Part shown: positions 1 through 7,834 of the stretch, piece by piece
Numbering within the stretch: position 1 is the stretch's first letter
Layout of the letters: every line of letters begins with the position of its first letter
DNA from: Sphingomonadales bacterium
Lineage (GTDB): Bacteria > Pseudomonadota > Alphaproteobacteria > Sphingomonadales > Sphingomonadaceae
Assembly (NCBI GenBank): GCA_028868335.1
Contig: JAGWUU010000067.1
Location: 1 to 12,005, forward strand
Direction: 5' to 3'
DNA length: 12,005 bases
Notes under the pieces: model-generated
The model's database searches: none
Seen by the model: only the letters and a program-made list of their open reading frames with translations
Told to the model about the DNA's origin: nothing
Translations under genes and position numbers: made by a program

Positions 1-663
1 CGCGGCCACCGGCCGCCCAGTCGACCATCCGGTTCGACCACTCATCGAGGGCGGCTTCGCTGTAGCCGTTGGCGTGCTCATCCTGGGTCCGCTGCAACCG
101 GGCATAGGTGAAATCGGCGCTTTGTTCATCAATGCAGGGGAATTCATCGCTATCGGCGAAAACGACCGCCATGTTTCGTGCGCGGGCGAGGTCCATGAAC
201 GCCGGATCGCGAAAGCTTTCGTGCCGCACTTCCAGTGCATGGCGAAGAGGCAGGCTACCCAGCCTCTCAGGCAGCAGATCGATGAAACGGGCAAAGTCAT
301 CCCGCTCGAAGCGCTTGGTCGCCATGAACTGCCAATGCAACGGGCCGAGACGATCACCCAGCCGGTCGATCCCCTGGTTGAGAAACCGCCCTATCGATTC
401 ACCGCCTTCTGCCAGCACCTTGCGGTTGGTGGCAAAGCGTGAGGCCTTGACGCTGAACCGGAAACCATCCGGCACCGCCGCCGCCCAGTTGGCAAAGCTC
501 TCGGGCTTTTGGCTGCCGTAGTATGTACTGTTGATCTCGATCGCCGTGAGATGTTGCGCTGCATATCCCAGCTCGCGCTTCTGCGCTGTACCGGGGGGAT
601 AGAAGGTCCCGCGCCACGGCTCGTAGTTCCACCCGCCTATGCCGATGCGGATGGCGCCGTGAG

Positions 664-667
<4 letters not shown>
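1..667 (-). CDS. DUF72 (YecE-like) family protein, 3' end cut by window edge
   Basis: Reading leftwards from a GTG at 667-665, an open frame of 222 codons runs off the window edge without a stop. It starts MTHGAIRIGIGGWNYEPWRG. Matches to the DUF72/YecE family, from memory, are the N-terminal G-x-GGWxYxxWRGxFYP segment (residues about 9-24), the AIEINSTYYG strand (about 43-52), a WA.A.P..F.F..K..R stretch (about 60-77), and the HALEVRHESF strand. Family members are usually about 240-280 residues, so only the C-terminal part should be missing. The fold is TIM-barrel-like and the biochemical role is not established. The GTG shares four bases (GTGA, 667-664) with the purL stop, which implies translational coupling; no ATG near this point fits the frame better. 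The family call is confident; the function is unknown. Confidence 0.85.
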
Positions 668-2904
<2,237 letters not shown>

Positions 2905-2947
2905 GGGCGGCCCCTTAGCCGTCCCGTTCGAGTCCCGCTAGACCCAT

Positions 2948-3592
2948 TCAGACCGAAGGCGGGGCGCTTTTCCCCATCCACCAGCCCGCCAGCGTCGCCA
3001 GGCCATAGGCAAAGAAGGCAAGCAGGCTGGTCCCGATGGTGACAGTCTCCGCAACGGGTCCGAACCAATTGACCATCTGCAGCGCCAGCATGATCACGCC
3101 CAGCACCACAACGCGGAGGGGCGAGGGCTGGCGGTTGCGAGCATAGAGCCACAGCGCCCCAAACGTGATGCCCAGTTCCAGCGGCATCTCGATCGCCGGA
3201 TGGTTCCACAGGCCAAGGCCCAGCTTGGGCGGACTGCCGGCCAGGGTAAGGTCAGGGACATGGACCAGCAGATCGAGCAGCCAGTGCGACAGCACGACTG
3301 CCCCCGTAAGCAGCCCCGCCGTCCGATCGCGCGTAACGGCCATCACGATTCCGCCGAACGCGACCGCAAAGACCAAGCTGCCAAGCAGGCTGTGGGTATA
3401 AGGCATGTCGTAGAGGTCCATGGGGTTCATCACACTCACCCCTGGCGTCATGCGCATGTGTTCCGCCCCGGTCAGCAGGAAGGCGAAGAACGCCCAGTCG
3501 ATCAGTTGCGCCGCGACGAACAGCGTTCCAAGGCCCGGCCGTGACTTCTTGCTGGCAACGACGAGGGCGGGTGCCCAGTGCCCGATGAACAT
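2948..3592 (-). CDS. Conserved six-helix membrane protein, function unknown
   Basis: The protein has 214 residues and starts MFIGHWAPALVVASKKSRPG. I recognise the opening pattern (MFIGH-x-A-x-x-x-AxK, then LGTLF-x-AAQ-x-x-D) from a widespread family of uncharacterised bacterial inner-membrane proteins. Hydrophobic segments lie at about 22-42, 68-87, 92-111, 133-151, 159-179 and 185-206. Polar residues stand out near or in the membrane: H5, H66 in YTHSL, H103 and D107 in LSHWLLD, H111, and E139 in EMPLELG. The THS and SHxxLD patterns resemble the YdjM/DUF457 group, sometimes named membrane-bound metal-dependent hydrolases; that link is inference. The frame stays open to 4048, but the extra part lies antisense to xseB and ispA. 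The ATG at 3592 is preceded by GGGGAG and GGAAAG and matches the family start. It is probably the first gene of the leftward group with purL. Confidence 0.8.
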   Translation of the reverse strand: MFIGHWAPALVVASKKSRPGLGTLFVAAQLIDWAFFAFLLTGAEHMRMTPGVSVMNPMDLYDMPYTHSLLGSLVFAVAFGGIVMAVTRDRTAGLLTGAVVLSHWLLDLLVHVPDLTLAGSPPKLGLGLWNHPAIEMPLELGITFGALWLYARNRQPSPLRVVVLGVIMLALQMVNWFGPVAETVTIGTSLLAFFAYGLATLAGWWMGKSAPPSV

Positions 3593-3609
3593 AACTTTCC
3601 ACTCCCCTT

Positions 3610-3654
3610 TTGTCGCAGCTTGACCGGGCGCGATGGCGCGGTCAATGCTGACAA
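3610..3654. promoter_or_regulatory. 45-base imperfect dyad in the divergent gap upstream of xseB
   Basis: The sequence pairs with itself in four blocks: TTGTC (3610-3614) with GACAA (3650-3654), AGC (3617-3619) with GCT (3647-3649), TTGACC (3620-3625) with GGTCAA (3640-3645), and GCGC (3628-3631) with GCGC (3636-3639). That gives 18 pairs around a GATG loop, with bulges GC, GG and T. It lies between the divergent membrane-protein gene and xseB. It could be a two-fold DNA operator or, if transcribed, a hairpin ending 2 bases before the xseB ATG at 3657. No T-run follows it, so an intrinsic terminator is unlikely. The pairing is seen; the role is inferred. Confidence 0.45.
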
Positions 3655-3656
3655 CG

Positions 3657-3914
3657 ATGGAAAGCGCTTCTCCGGATCTGTCCGCCCTCTCGTTCGAGGA
3701 TGCCCTCCGCTCTCTGGAAGAGGTGGTGCGCAAGCTGGAAAGCGGCGAAGTGCCGCTCGATGAGACGATCACGCTGTATGAACGCGGCGAAGCGTTGCGC
3801 AAGCATTGCCAGGCTCGGCTCGACGCAGCCCAGGCCCGTATCGAGAAGATCGTCGCCGGGGCTGACGGGCAGGCTGCGGCCGTGCAGCCATTTGATCCTG
3901 AAGCAGGCCGCTGA
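3657..3914 (+). CDS. xseB: Exodeoxyribonuclease VII small subunit
   Basis: XseB is the small subunit of exonuclease VII, which with several copies per XseA degrades single-stranded DNA to oligonucleotides in the cytosol. The 85-residue product has the family core SFEDALRSLEEVVRKLESG (12-30), VPLDETITLYERGEAL (32-47) and a helix to about 65 (CQARLDAAQARIEKI), which together form the expected two-helix hairpin. Usual length is about 70-90 residues. Two upstream in-frame ATGs (3633 and 3645) would add 8 or 4 residues. They lie inside the dyad at 3610-3654 and have no convincing Shine-Dalgarno, and 3657 fits the family N-terminus best, though it too lacks a clear ribosome site. The gene stops 3 bases before ispA, the common xseB-ispA order. 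xseA is not in the window. Confidence 0.93.
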   Translation: MESASPDLSALSFEDALRSLEEVVRKLESGEVPLDETITLYERGEALRKHCQARLDAAQARIEKIVAGADGQAAAVQPFDPEAGR

Positions 3915-3917
3915 GCC

Positions 3918-4826
3918 ATGCCCGCGCGGCCCGGCGCAGATCCGCTTCTGGCCGACGCACTGGATGATGTCGGGCGCGCGATGGATGTTCTGTTCGATGC
4001 CTTGATGCCAGTGCCCGAGGACGGCCGAGCGCGACTGGTCGAGGCCATGCGGCATGCCGCGATCGGCGGAGGAAAGCGGCTGCGCCCGGTGCTGGTGGTG
4101 GCGAGCGCGGGTCTATTTGGCGTCGATCCGCAACACGCCCTGCGGGCCGGTGCCGCGATTGAGGCGATACACGTCTATTCGCTGGTTCATGATGATCTGC
4201 CATGCATGGACGATGACGACGTGCGCCGTGGCAAGCCAACCGTCCACAAGGCCTTTGACGAGGCGACGGCGGTGTTGGCCGGGGATGCATTGCAGAGCCT
4301 CGCCTTCGAAATTCTCGCCGATCCCGCGACCAGCGGCGATCCCTTTGTTCGCGCAGAACTGGTCGAGGTCCTCGCCCAGGCAAGCGGTGCGGCGGGGATG
4401 TGCGGCGGGCAGATGCTCGACATCGCCGGTGAGGGGCAAGCACTCGACATGCCGGCGATCACCCGGATGCAGCAGCTCAAGACCGGGGCGCTGCTGTCCG
4501 CGGCGGTGGAAATGGGGGCAGTACTCGGCAAGGTGCCGGTCGAAGGGCGCGTCCACCTGCGCGGCTATGCTCGCGACATCGGCCTCGCCTTCCAGATCGC
4601 CGATGATCTGATCGACCATGGGGGCGATCCAGCGCTTGCGGGCAAGGCGGTGGGCAAGGACGCCGAGGCCGGCAAGCAGACCTTTGTTGCCGCCGTGGGA
4701 GAGGAACGCGCACGCGAACAGGCGCGGATGCTGGTCGATCAGGCGATTGCACATTTGTCGGCGCATGGGCATGAGGCAGATCTGCTGCGCGCCGTGGCGC
4801 GCTACATAGTGGAGAGGGACCGCTAG
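3918..4826 (+). CDS. ispA: Farnesyl diphosphate synthase (polyprenyl synthetase family)
   Basis: The enzyme condenses IPP with DMAPP and then GPP to give farnesyl diphosphate, the precursor of undecaprenyl carriers, quinone tails and carotenoids. The 302-residue length is normal for bacterial IspA. Visible motifs are GGGKRLRP (50-57), the first aspartate-rich motif DDLPCMDDDDVRRG (92-105), MCGGQMLDI (161-169), QLKTGAL (186-192), the second aspartate-rich motif FQIADDLID (225-233) and GKDAEAGKQT (246-255). A tyrosine five residues before the first motif (Y87) and the two-residue insertion in DDLPCMD are marks of the type II, C15-forming bacterial enzyme, so FPP is the likely product. It starts 3 bases after xseB with little Shine-Dalgarno signal, which suggests coupled translation. 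The following gene is coaD and not dxs, the neighbour seen in many proteobacteria. Its 3' end carries the coaD ribosome site. Confidence 0.95.
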   Translation: MPARPGADPLLADALDDVGRAMDVLFDALMPVPEDGRARLVEAMRHAAIGGGKRLRPVLVVASAGLFGVDPQHALRAGAAIEAIHVYSLVHDDLPCMDDDDVRRGKPTVHKAFDEATAVLAGDALQSLAFEILADPATSGDPFVRAELVEVLAQASGAAGMCGGQMLDIAGEGQALDMPAITRMQQLKTGALLSAAVEMGAVLGKVPVEGRVHLRGYARDIGLAFQIADDLIDHGGDPALAGKAVGKDAEAGKQTFVAAVGEERAREQARMLVDQAIAHLSAHGHEADLLRAVARYIVERDR

Positions 4827-5336
4827 ATGGCACATCGTATCGGGGTTTATCCGGGCACGTTCGATCCGATTACGCTGGGCCACATGGACGTCATCAAACG
4901 AGGGGTCAGGCTTGTCGACGAACTGATCATCGGCGTCACCACCAACGCCGCAAAATCCCCGATGTTCGCCGATGAGGAACGCATCGCGATGGTAGAGCGC
5001 GAGGTTGCCGGGCTGAGCGACGGGCGGGTAAAGGTTGTCGGGTTCAACTCGCTGCTGATGGATTTCGCAGACGCCATGGGCGCATCGGTGGTGATCCGCG
5101 GGATACGCGGAGTTACCGATTTCGAATACGAATATCAGCTCACGGGCATGAATCGCCAGCTTAACGACCGGGTCGAAACGGTTTTCCTGATGGCCGATGT
5201 TTCATTGCAGCCGATCGCATCGCGCCTGGTCAAGGAAATCGCGTCATACGATGGCGAGATCTCACGCTTCGTCAGCCCGACGGTCCGCGCGGACGTGGTT
5301 GCCCGCGTTGCCCGCAACCGGTCAGGTCGCGGCTGA
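4827..5336 (+). CDS. coaD: Phosphopantetheine adenylyltransferase
   Basis: CoaD transfers AMP from ATP to 4'-phosphopantetheine to form dephospho-CoA, the penultimate step of coenzyme A synthesis in the cytosol. The 169 residues match the family length of about 160-170. Seen are the nucleotidyltransferase loop YPGTFDPITLGH (8-19, with the TxGH signature at 16-19), RGIRGVTDFEYEYQ (91-104) and the C-terminal ASRLVKEIASYDGEISRFVSP region in two parts (131-151). The ATG follows the ispA TAG with no gap. A strong GGAGAGGGA at 4811-4819, seven bases before the ATG, lies inside the end of ispA. That fixes the start and makes co-transcription with xseB-ispA likely. Confidence 0.97.
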   Translation: MAHRIGVYPGTFDPITLGHMDVIKRGVRLVDELIIGVTTNAAKSPMFADEERIAMVEREVAGLSDGRVKVVGFNSLLMDFADAMGASVVIRGIRGVTDFEYEYQLTGMNRQLNDRVETVFLMADVSLQPIASRLVKEIASYDGEISRFVSPTVRADVVARVARNRSGRG

Positions 5337-5422
5337 GGGAAAAGCGCAACCGTTCATTGCCACGACAGCCGCGCGCCGCTATCTCCCGCCGCAACTGTAT
5401 AGAGCTATCGAGAATTCCCTTC

Positions 5423-6112
5423 ATGAACCGTCGTTCCGTGATTGCCCTGGCCATTGGCCTTTCGCTGTTTTCCGTTCCCGCCCTGGCGAAGAACAGGAAC
5501 AAGGCGCCGGTCGCTCCACCCGCGCCGACGATGAGCGCCGTGGTCGATGTTGATCCCACGCACGATCCCGATAGCGTGCTGGCGCTCGACCTGTCGAATG
5601 GCGGGCGGGTGCTTATCCGGCTGATGCCGACCTGGGCTCCCACCCACGTCGAACGGATCAAGGCCCTGACCAAGGAAGGGTTCTACAACGGGCTCATCTT
5701 TCACCGGGTGATCGACGGTTTCATGGCGCAGACCGGCGATCCGACGGGAACCGGGCAGGGCGGGTCCAAGCTTCCCGACCTCAAGGCCGAATTCAACTAC
5801 ATGCCGCATGTCCGCGGGACGGTGTCGATGGCGCGTACCAACGATCCGGATACGGCCAACAGCCAGTTTTTCATCGTGTTCTACCCGCGTTTCGCGCTTG
5901 ATCACCGGTACACCAATTTTGGCCGCGTGATTTCCGGCATGGATACCGTCGACAAGATCGAACGGGGCGAACCGCCCGCCAATCCGACCAAGATTCTTCA
6001 GGCGTCGTTGCTGTCAGAGGGCAAGGCCCAAATGATGCCGCCGCCCCCGCCAGCGGCAGCCGCAATTCCGAACATCTCGCCCGAGATGCTGAGCAAATCG
6101 AAGTCGAATTGA
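5423..6112 (+). CDS. Cyclophilin-type peptidyl-prolyl cis-trans isomerase, exported
   Basis: This enzyme catalyses cis-trans isomerisation at proline bonds during protein folding, here probably in the periplasm. Residues 1-22 are a signal peptide: MNRR, a hydrophobic core to about 18, then PALA with predicted cleavage before K23; no lipobox cysteine is present. A short Pro/Ala linker (about 29-36) precedes the cyclophilin domain (about 52-195), with FHRVIDGFMAQTGDPTGTG (93-111), GTVSMART (132-139), NSQFFIVF (146-153) and LDHRYTNFGRV (159-169). A Pro/Ala-rich tail (MMPPPPPAAAAIP, 204-216) follows. An upstream TTG-started frame from 5357 would add 22 residues before the signal peptide and is rejected; the ATG at 5423 has GAGA 9 bases upstream. 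An 86-base gap after coaD leaves room for its own promoter, but I saw no convincing one. Orthology to ppiA or ppiB is not settled. Confidence 0.93.
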   Translation: MNRRSVIALAIGLSLFSVPALAKNRNKAPVAPPAPTMSAVVDVDPTHDPDSVLALDLSNGGRVLIRLMPTWAPTHVERIKALTKEGFYNGLIFHRVIDGFMAQTGDPTGTGQGGSKLPDLKAEFNYMPHVRGTVSMARTNDPDTANSQFFIVFYPRFALDHRYTNFGRVISGMDTVDKIERGEPPANPTKILQASLLSEGKAQMMPPPPPAAAAIPNISPEMLSKSKSN

Positions 6113-6125
6113 TCCGGGCTGCGCG

Positions 6126-6150
6126 CCGGGCTCAACCTGCGCTTGCCCGG
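6126..6150 (+). other. GC-rich hairpin between the isomerase gene and queA
   Basis: CCGGGC (6126-6131) and GCCCGG (6145-6150) form a perfect 6-bp stem with a 13-base loop in the 65-base gap. A second CCGGGC copy (6114-6119) could compete for the same partner. No T-run follows, so it is not a standard terminator. It might be a weak attenuator or processing site, or chance in GC-rich DNA. Confidence 0.25.
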
Positions 6151-6177
6151 GGCTGCGAGCCGAACTAGCCCAACCTG

Positions 6178-7215
6178 ATGCGCGTAGAACTGTTCGATTT
6201 CGAACTTCCGCCCGAACGCATTGCCCTGCGTCCGGCAAGGCCGCGCGATTCTGCCCGGCTGTTGCTGGTCCCGGACGCGGGCGATTTCAGCGACCTGACC
6301 GTTGGGGATCTACCCAGCCTGCTACGCCAGGGCGATGTGCTGGTGCTCAACGATACCCGTGTCATTCCCGCGCAGCTTGAAGGGATGCGCGGGGCGGCGC
6401 GCATCGGCGCCACCTTGCACAAACGTATCGACCTGCGGCGTTGGCAAGCCTTTGTCCGCAACGCAAAACGCCTTCGGGTCGGAAACGTGATCGACTTTGC
6501 CGCCGACGTTCAGGCGGTTGCGGAGGCGCAGGATGATGACGGAAGCTGGACGCTGGCCTTTCTTGGCGAGGAGCCGGTCGAGGTACTGCTTGAACGCGCC
6601 GGACAAATGCCGCTGCCACCCTACATAGCAGGCAAGCGACCCACCGATGCGCAGGATCGCAGCGACTATCAGACCATGTTCGCCGTGCGCGACGGGGCCG
6701 TCGCCGCGCCGACTGCCGCGCTGCACTTCACTCCCGCTCTCATGGCGGCGCTCGCCGGCGCCGGGGTCGGCGTAGAAACGCTGACGCTGCATGTGGGGGC
6801 GGGAACGTTCCTTCCGGTCAAGGCGAGCGACACCGATGATCATCGGATGCATGCCGAATGGGGAACGATTGATGCCGCTACGGCCGATCGCCTGAACGCG
6901 GCGCGCGCGGCGGGCGGGCGGATCATCGCGGTCGGCACCACAAGTCTGCGCCTGCTCGAAAGCGCGGCCGACGATCACGGGATGGTTCGTCCATTTAGCG
7001 GCGACACCGCGATATTCATCACCCCCGGCTACCGTTTCAAGGTGGTCGATGGCTTGATGACCAACTTCCACTTGCCCAGGTCGACCCTGTTCATGCTGGT
7101 CAGCGCGCTGATGGGGCTGGAGCGGATGCAAGCTGCCTACGCTCACGCCATTGGCGAAGGCTATCGTTTCTACAGCTACGGGGATTCCTCGTTGCTGCTA
7201 CCCGGGCGGGGTTGA
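6178..7215 (+). CDS. queA: S-adenosylmethionine:tRNA ribosyltransferase-isomerase (QueA)
   Basis: QueA transfers and rearranges the ribosyl part of S-adenosylmethionine onto preQ1 already in tRNA, giving epoxyqueuosine at wobble position 34 of tRNAs with GUN anticodons. The 345-residue product is close to the 356 of the E. coli enzyme and intact. Conserved blocks are LVLNDTRVIPAQLEG (55-69), QMPLPPYI (143-150), YQTMFAVRDGAVAAPTAALHF in two parts (164-184), LTLHVGAGTFLPV (202-214), MHAEW (224-228), GTTSLRLLES (253-262) and GYRFKVVDGLMTNFHLPRS in two parts (284-302), ending in EGYRFYSYGDSSLLL. The ATG has no clear Shine-Dalgarno, but the N-terminus MRVELFDFELPPERIA matches the family. The preQ1-inserting partner Tgt is encoded further right at 11533, beyond an unrelated block. 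The last 40 bases overlap the convergent tetR gene. Confidence 0.97.
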   Translation: MRVELFDFELPPERIALRPARPRDSARLLLVPDAGDFSDLTVGDLPSLLRQGDVLVLNDTRVIPAQLEGMRGAARIGATLHKRIDLRRWQAFVRNAKRLRVGNVIDFAADVQAVAEAQDDDGSWTLAFLGEEPVEVLLERAGQMPLPPYIAGKRPTDAQDRSDYQTMFAVRDGAVAAPTAALHFTPALMAALAGAGVGVETLTLHVGAGTFLPVKASDTDDHRMHAEWGTIDAATADRLNAARAAGGRIIAVGTTSLRLLESAADDHGMVRPFSGDTAIFITPGYRFKVVDGLMTNFHLPRSTLFMLVSALMGLERMQAAYAHAIGEGYRFYSYGDSSLLLPGRG

Positions 7216-7790
7216 GCGATAAACAGCGTTGCCGGGTCGATCACCCGGTCGATCAGAGCTTCATCCGCCGTCACCCGTCCATCGAGCATCAGCATGGCAA
7301 GGCCATGGACGAGCGCCCACGCCTGGAGTGACAGCCGTTCGGCCTCGTCAGGGTCGCCATGCCTTTGTTCCGTTGTCTGGGCACGCAGCAACCGCGCTGC
7401 GAGGTTATCCCGGTTATCATCTGTGAACTGTTCGCCGTAGGTGAAGATCAGCCGGAACAGCGCAGGATTGGCGAGCGCGAAACGAACGTAGGCACGCCCC
7501 GACGCGGCGAAGCGCATCGCCGGAGCAGTCGCTTCTGCCGCCGCGAATTGCGCGGCTCCAAGGCGTTCAAAGCCCTCATGTGCCACGGCGGCGAGCAGGG
7601 CCCGCTTGTCCGGGAAATGGCGATAGACGGCGGTTGCCGAAACACCCACCTCGCGCGCGATCTGGCGCAGTGAGATGTCCTCCAGCGGCGCGGATTCGAG
7701 CGCATTCATCCCGGCGTCGATCAGGGCGGAACGCAGGTCGCCGTGATGATAACCCCGGCTCGTCGATTTCAATGTTGACACTGTTACCAT
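7176..7790 (-). CDS. TetR/AcrR family transcriptional regulator with WHG-type ligand domain
   Basis: This 204-residue protein has the usual TetR layout. The N-terminal DNA-binding domain runs from about 13 (GYHHGDLRSALIDAG) with the helix-turn-helix at about 39-58 (ISLRQIAREVGVSATAVYRHF), followed by PDKRALLAAVAHEGF. The C-terminal part has YVRFALANPALFRLIF (101-116) and WALVHGLAMLMLDG (158-171), the Trp-His-Gly signature of the TetR_C_33/WHG group. The ligand is unknown. It is divergent from the cleavage oxygenase gene with only 44 bases between the two start codons, so autoregulation and control of that gene are likely. Its promoter side carries repeated ATGTTGAC and an exact TGACGTCA palindrome. 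It converges on queA and overlaps its 3' end by 40 bases, leaving no room for a separate terminator. Confidence 0.93.
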   Translation of the reverse strand: MVTVSTLKSTSRGYHHGDLRSALIDAGMNALESAPLEDISLRQIAREVGVSATAVYRHFPDKRALLAAVAHEGFERLGAAQFAAAEATAPAMRFAASGRAYVRFALANPALFRLIFTYGEQFTDDNRDNLAARLLRAQTTEQRHGDPDEAERLSLQAWALVHGLAMLMLDGRVTADEALIDRVIDPATLFIAQPRPGSSNEESP

Positions 7791-7816
7791 CGAAGCTATG
7801 TTGACGTCATAAACAT
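7772..7816. promoter_or_regulatory. Operator-like repeats between tetR and the oxygenase gene
   Basis: The 8-mer ATGTTGAC occurs at 7772-7779 and again at 7798-7805, 26 bases apart, about two and a half helical turns. Each begins an imperfect palindrome: 7773-7789 (6 of 8 half-site positions match) and 7798-7816 (7 of 9 match, outer arms ATGTT and AACAT). An exact TGACGTCA palindrome lies at 7802-7809. The sites overlap the predicted oxygenase promoter and the tetR start codon, which suits a TetR repressor acting on both genes. Binding is inferred. Confidence 0.4.
7775..7802 (+). promoter_or_regulatory. Sigma70-like promoter for the cleavage oxygenase gene
   Basis: A perfect TTGACA at 7775-7780 is followed after 16 bases by TATGTT at 7797-7802, which matches four of six -10 positions. 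Transcription would begin near 7809, giving a leader of about 25 bases before the ATG at 7835. The -35 box lies within the first codons of tetR on the other strand, and both boxes overlap the operator-like repeats. Confidence 0.4.
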
Positions 7817-7821
7817 TAGAT

Positions 7822-7826
7822 GGAGA
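7822..7826 (+). promoter_or_regulatory. Ribosome binding site that sets the oxygenase start at 7835
   Basis: GGAGA lies 8 bases before the ATG at 7835. The alternative in-frame ATG at 7820 overlaps this site and has no Shine-Dalgarno of its own, so the shorter protein is preferred. Confidence 0.7.
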
Positions 7827-7834
7827 CTCGCATC

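Noticed and set aside
2918..2945. tRNA-like 3' end (GTTCGAGTCCCG followed by a CCCA) upstream of purL, as from a tRNA remnant or attachment site
   Set aside because: The T-stem does not pair (one side reads TCCCG, the other CCCGC), and no acceptor, D or anticodon arm is found upstream. Probably chance.
3593..4048. N-terminal extension of the membrane protein to 366 residues
   Set aside because: The extra part is Ser/Arg-rich, lies antisense to xseB and ispA, and the family start MFIGH with a ribosome site is at 3592.
5337..5422. Promoter for the isomerase gene (TATAGA at 5398-5403)
   Set aside because: Only four of six -10 positions match and no -35 box lies at 16-18 bases. The nearest TTGCCA is about 35 bases upstream.
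5357..5422. 22-residue N-terminal extension of the isomerase
   Set aside because: It would place an Arg-rich stretch before a good signal peptide. The ATG at 5423 gives a standard export signal.
6113..6177. Intrinsic terminator between the isomerase gene and queA
   Set aside because: GC-rich inverted repeats are present but no T-run follows, so termination cannot be claimed. The hairpin is listed only as a low-confidence feature.
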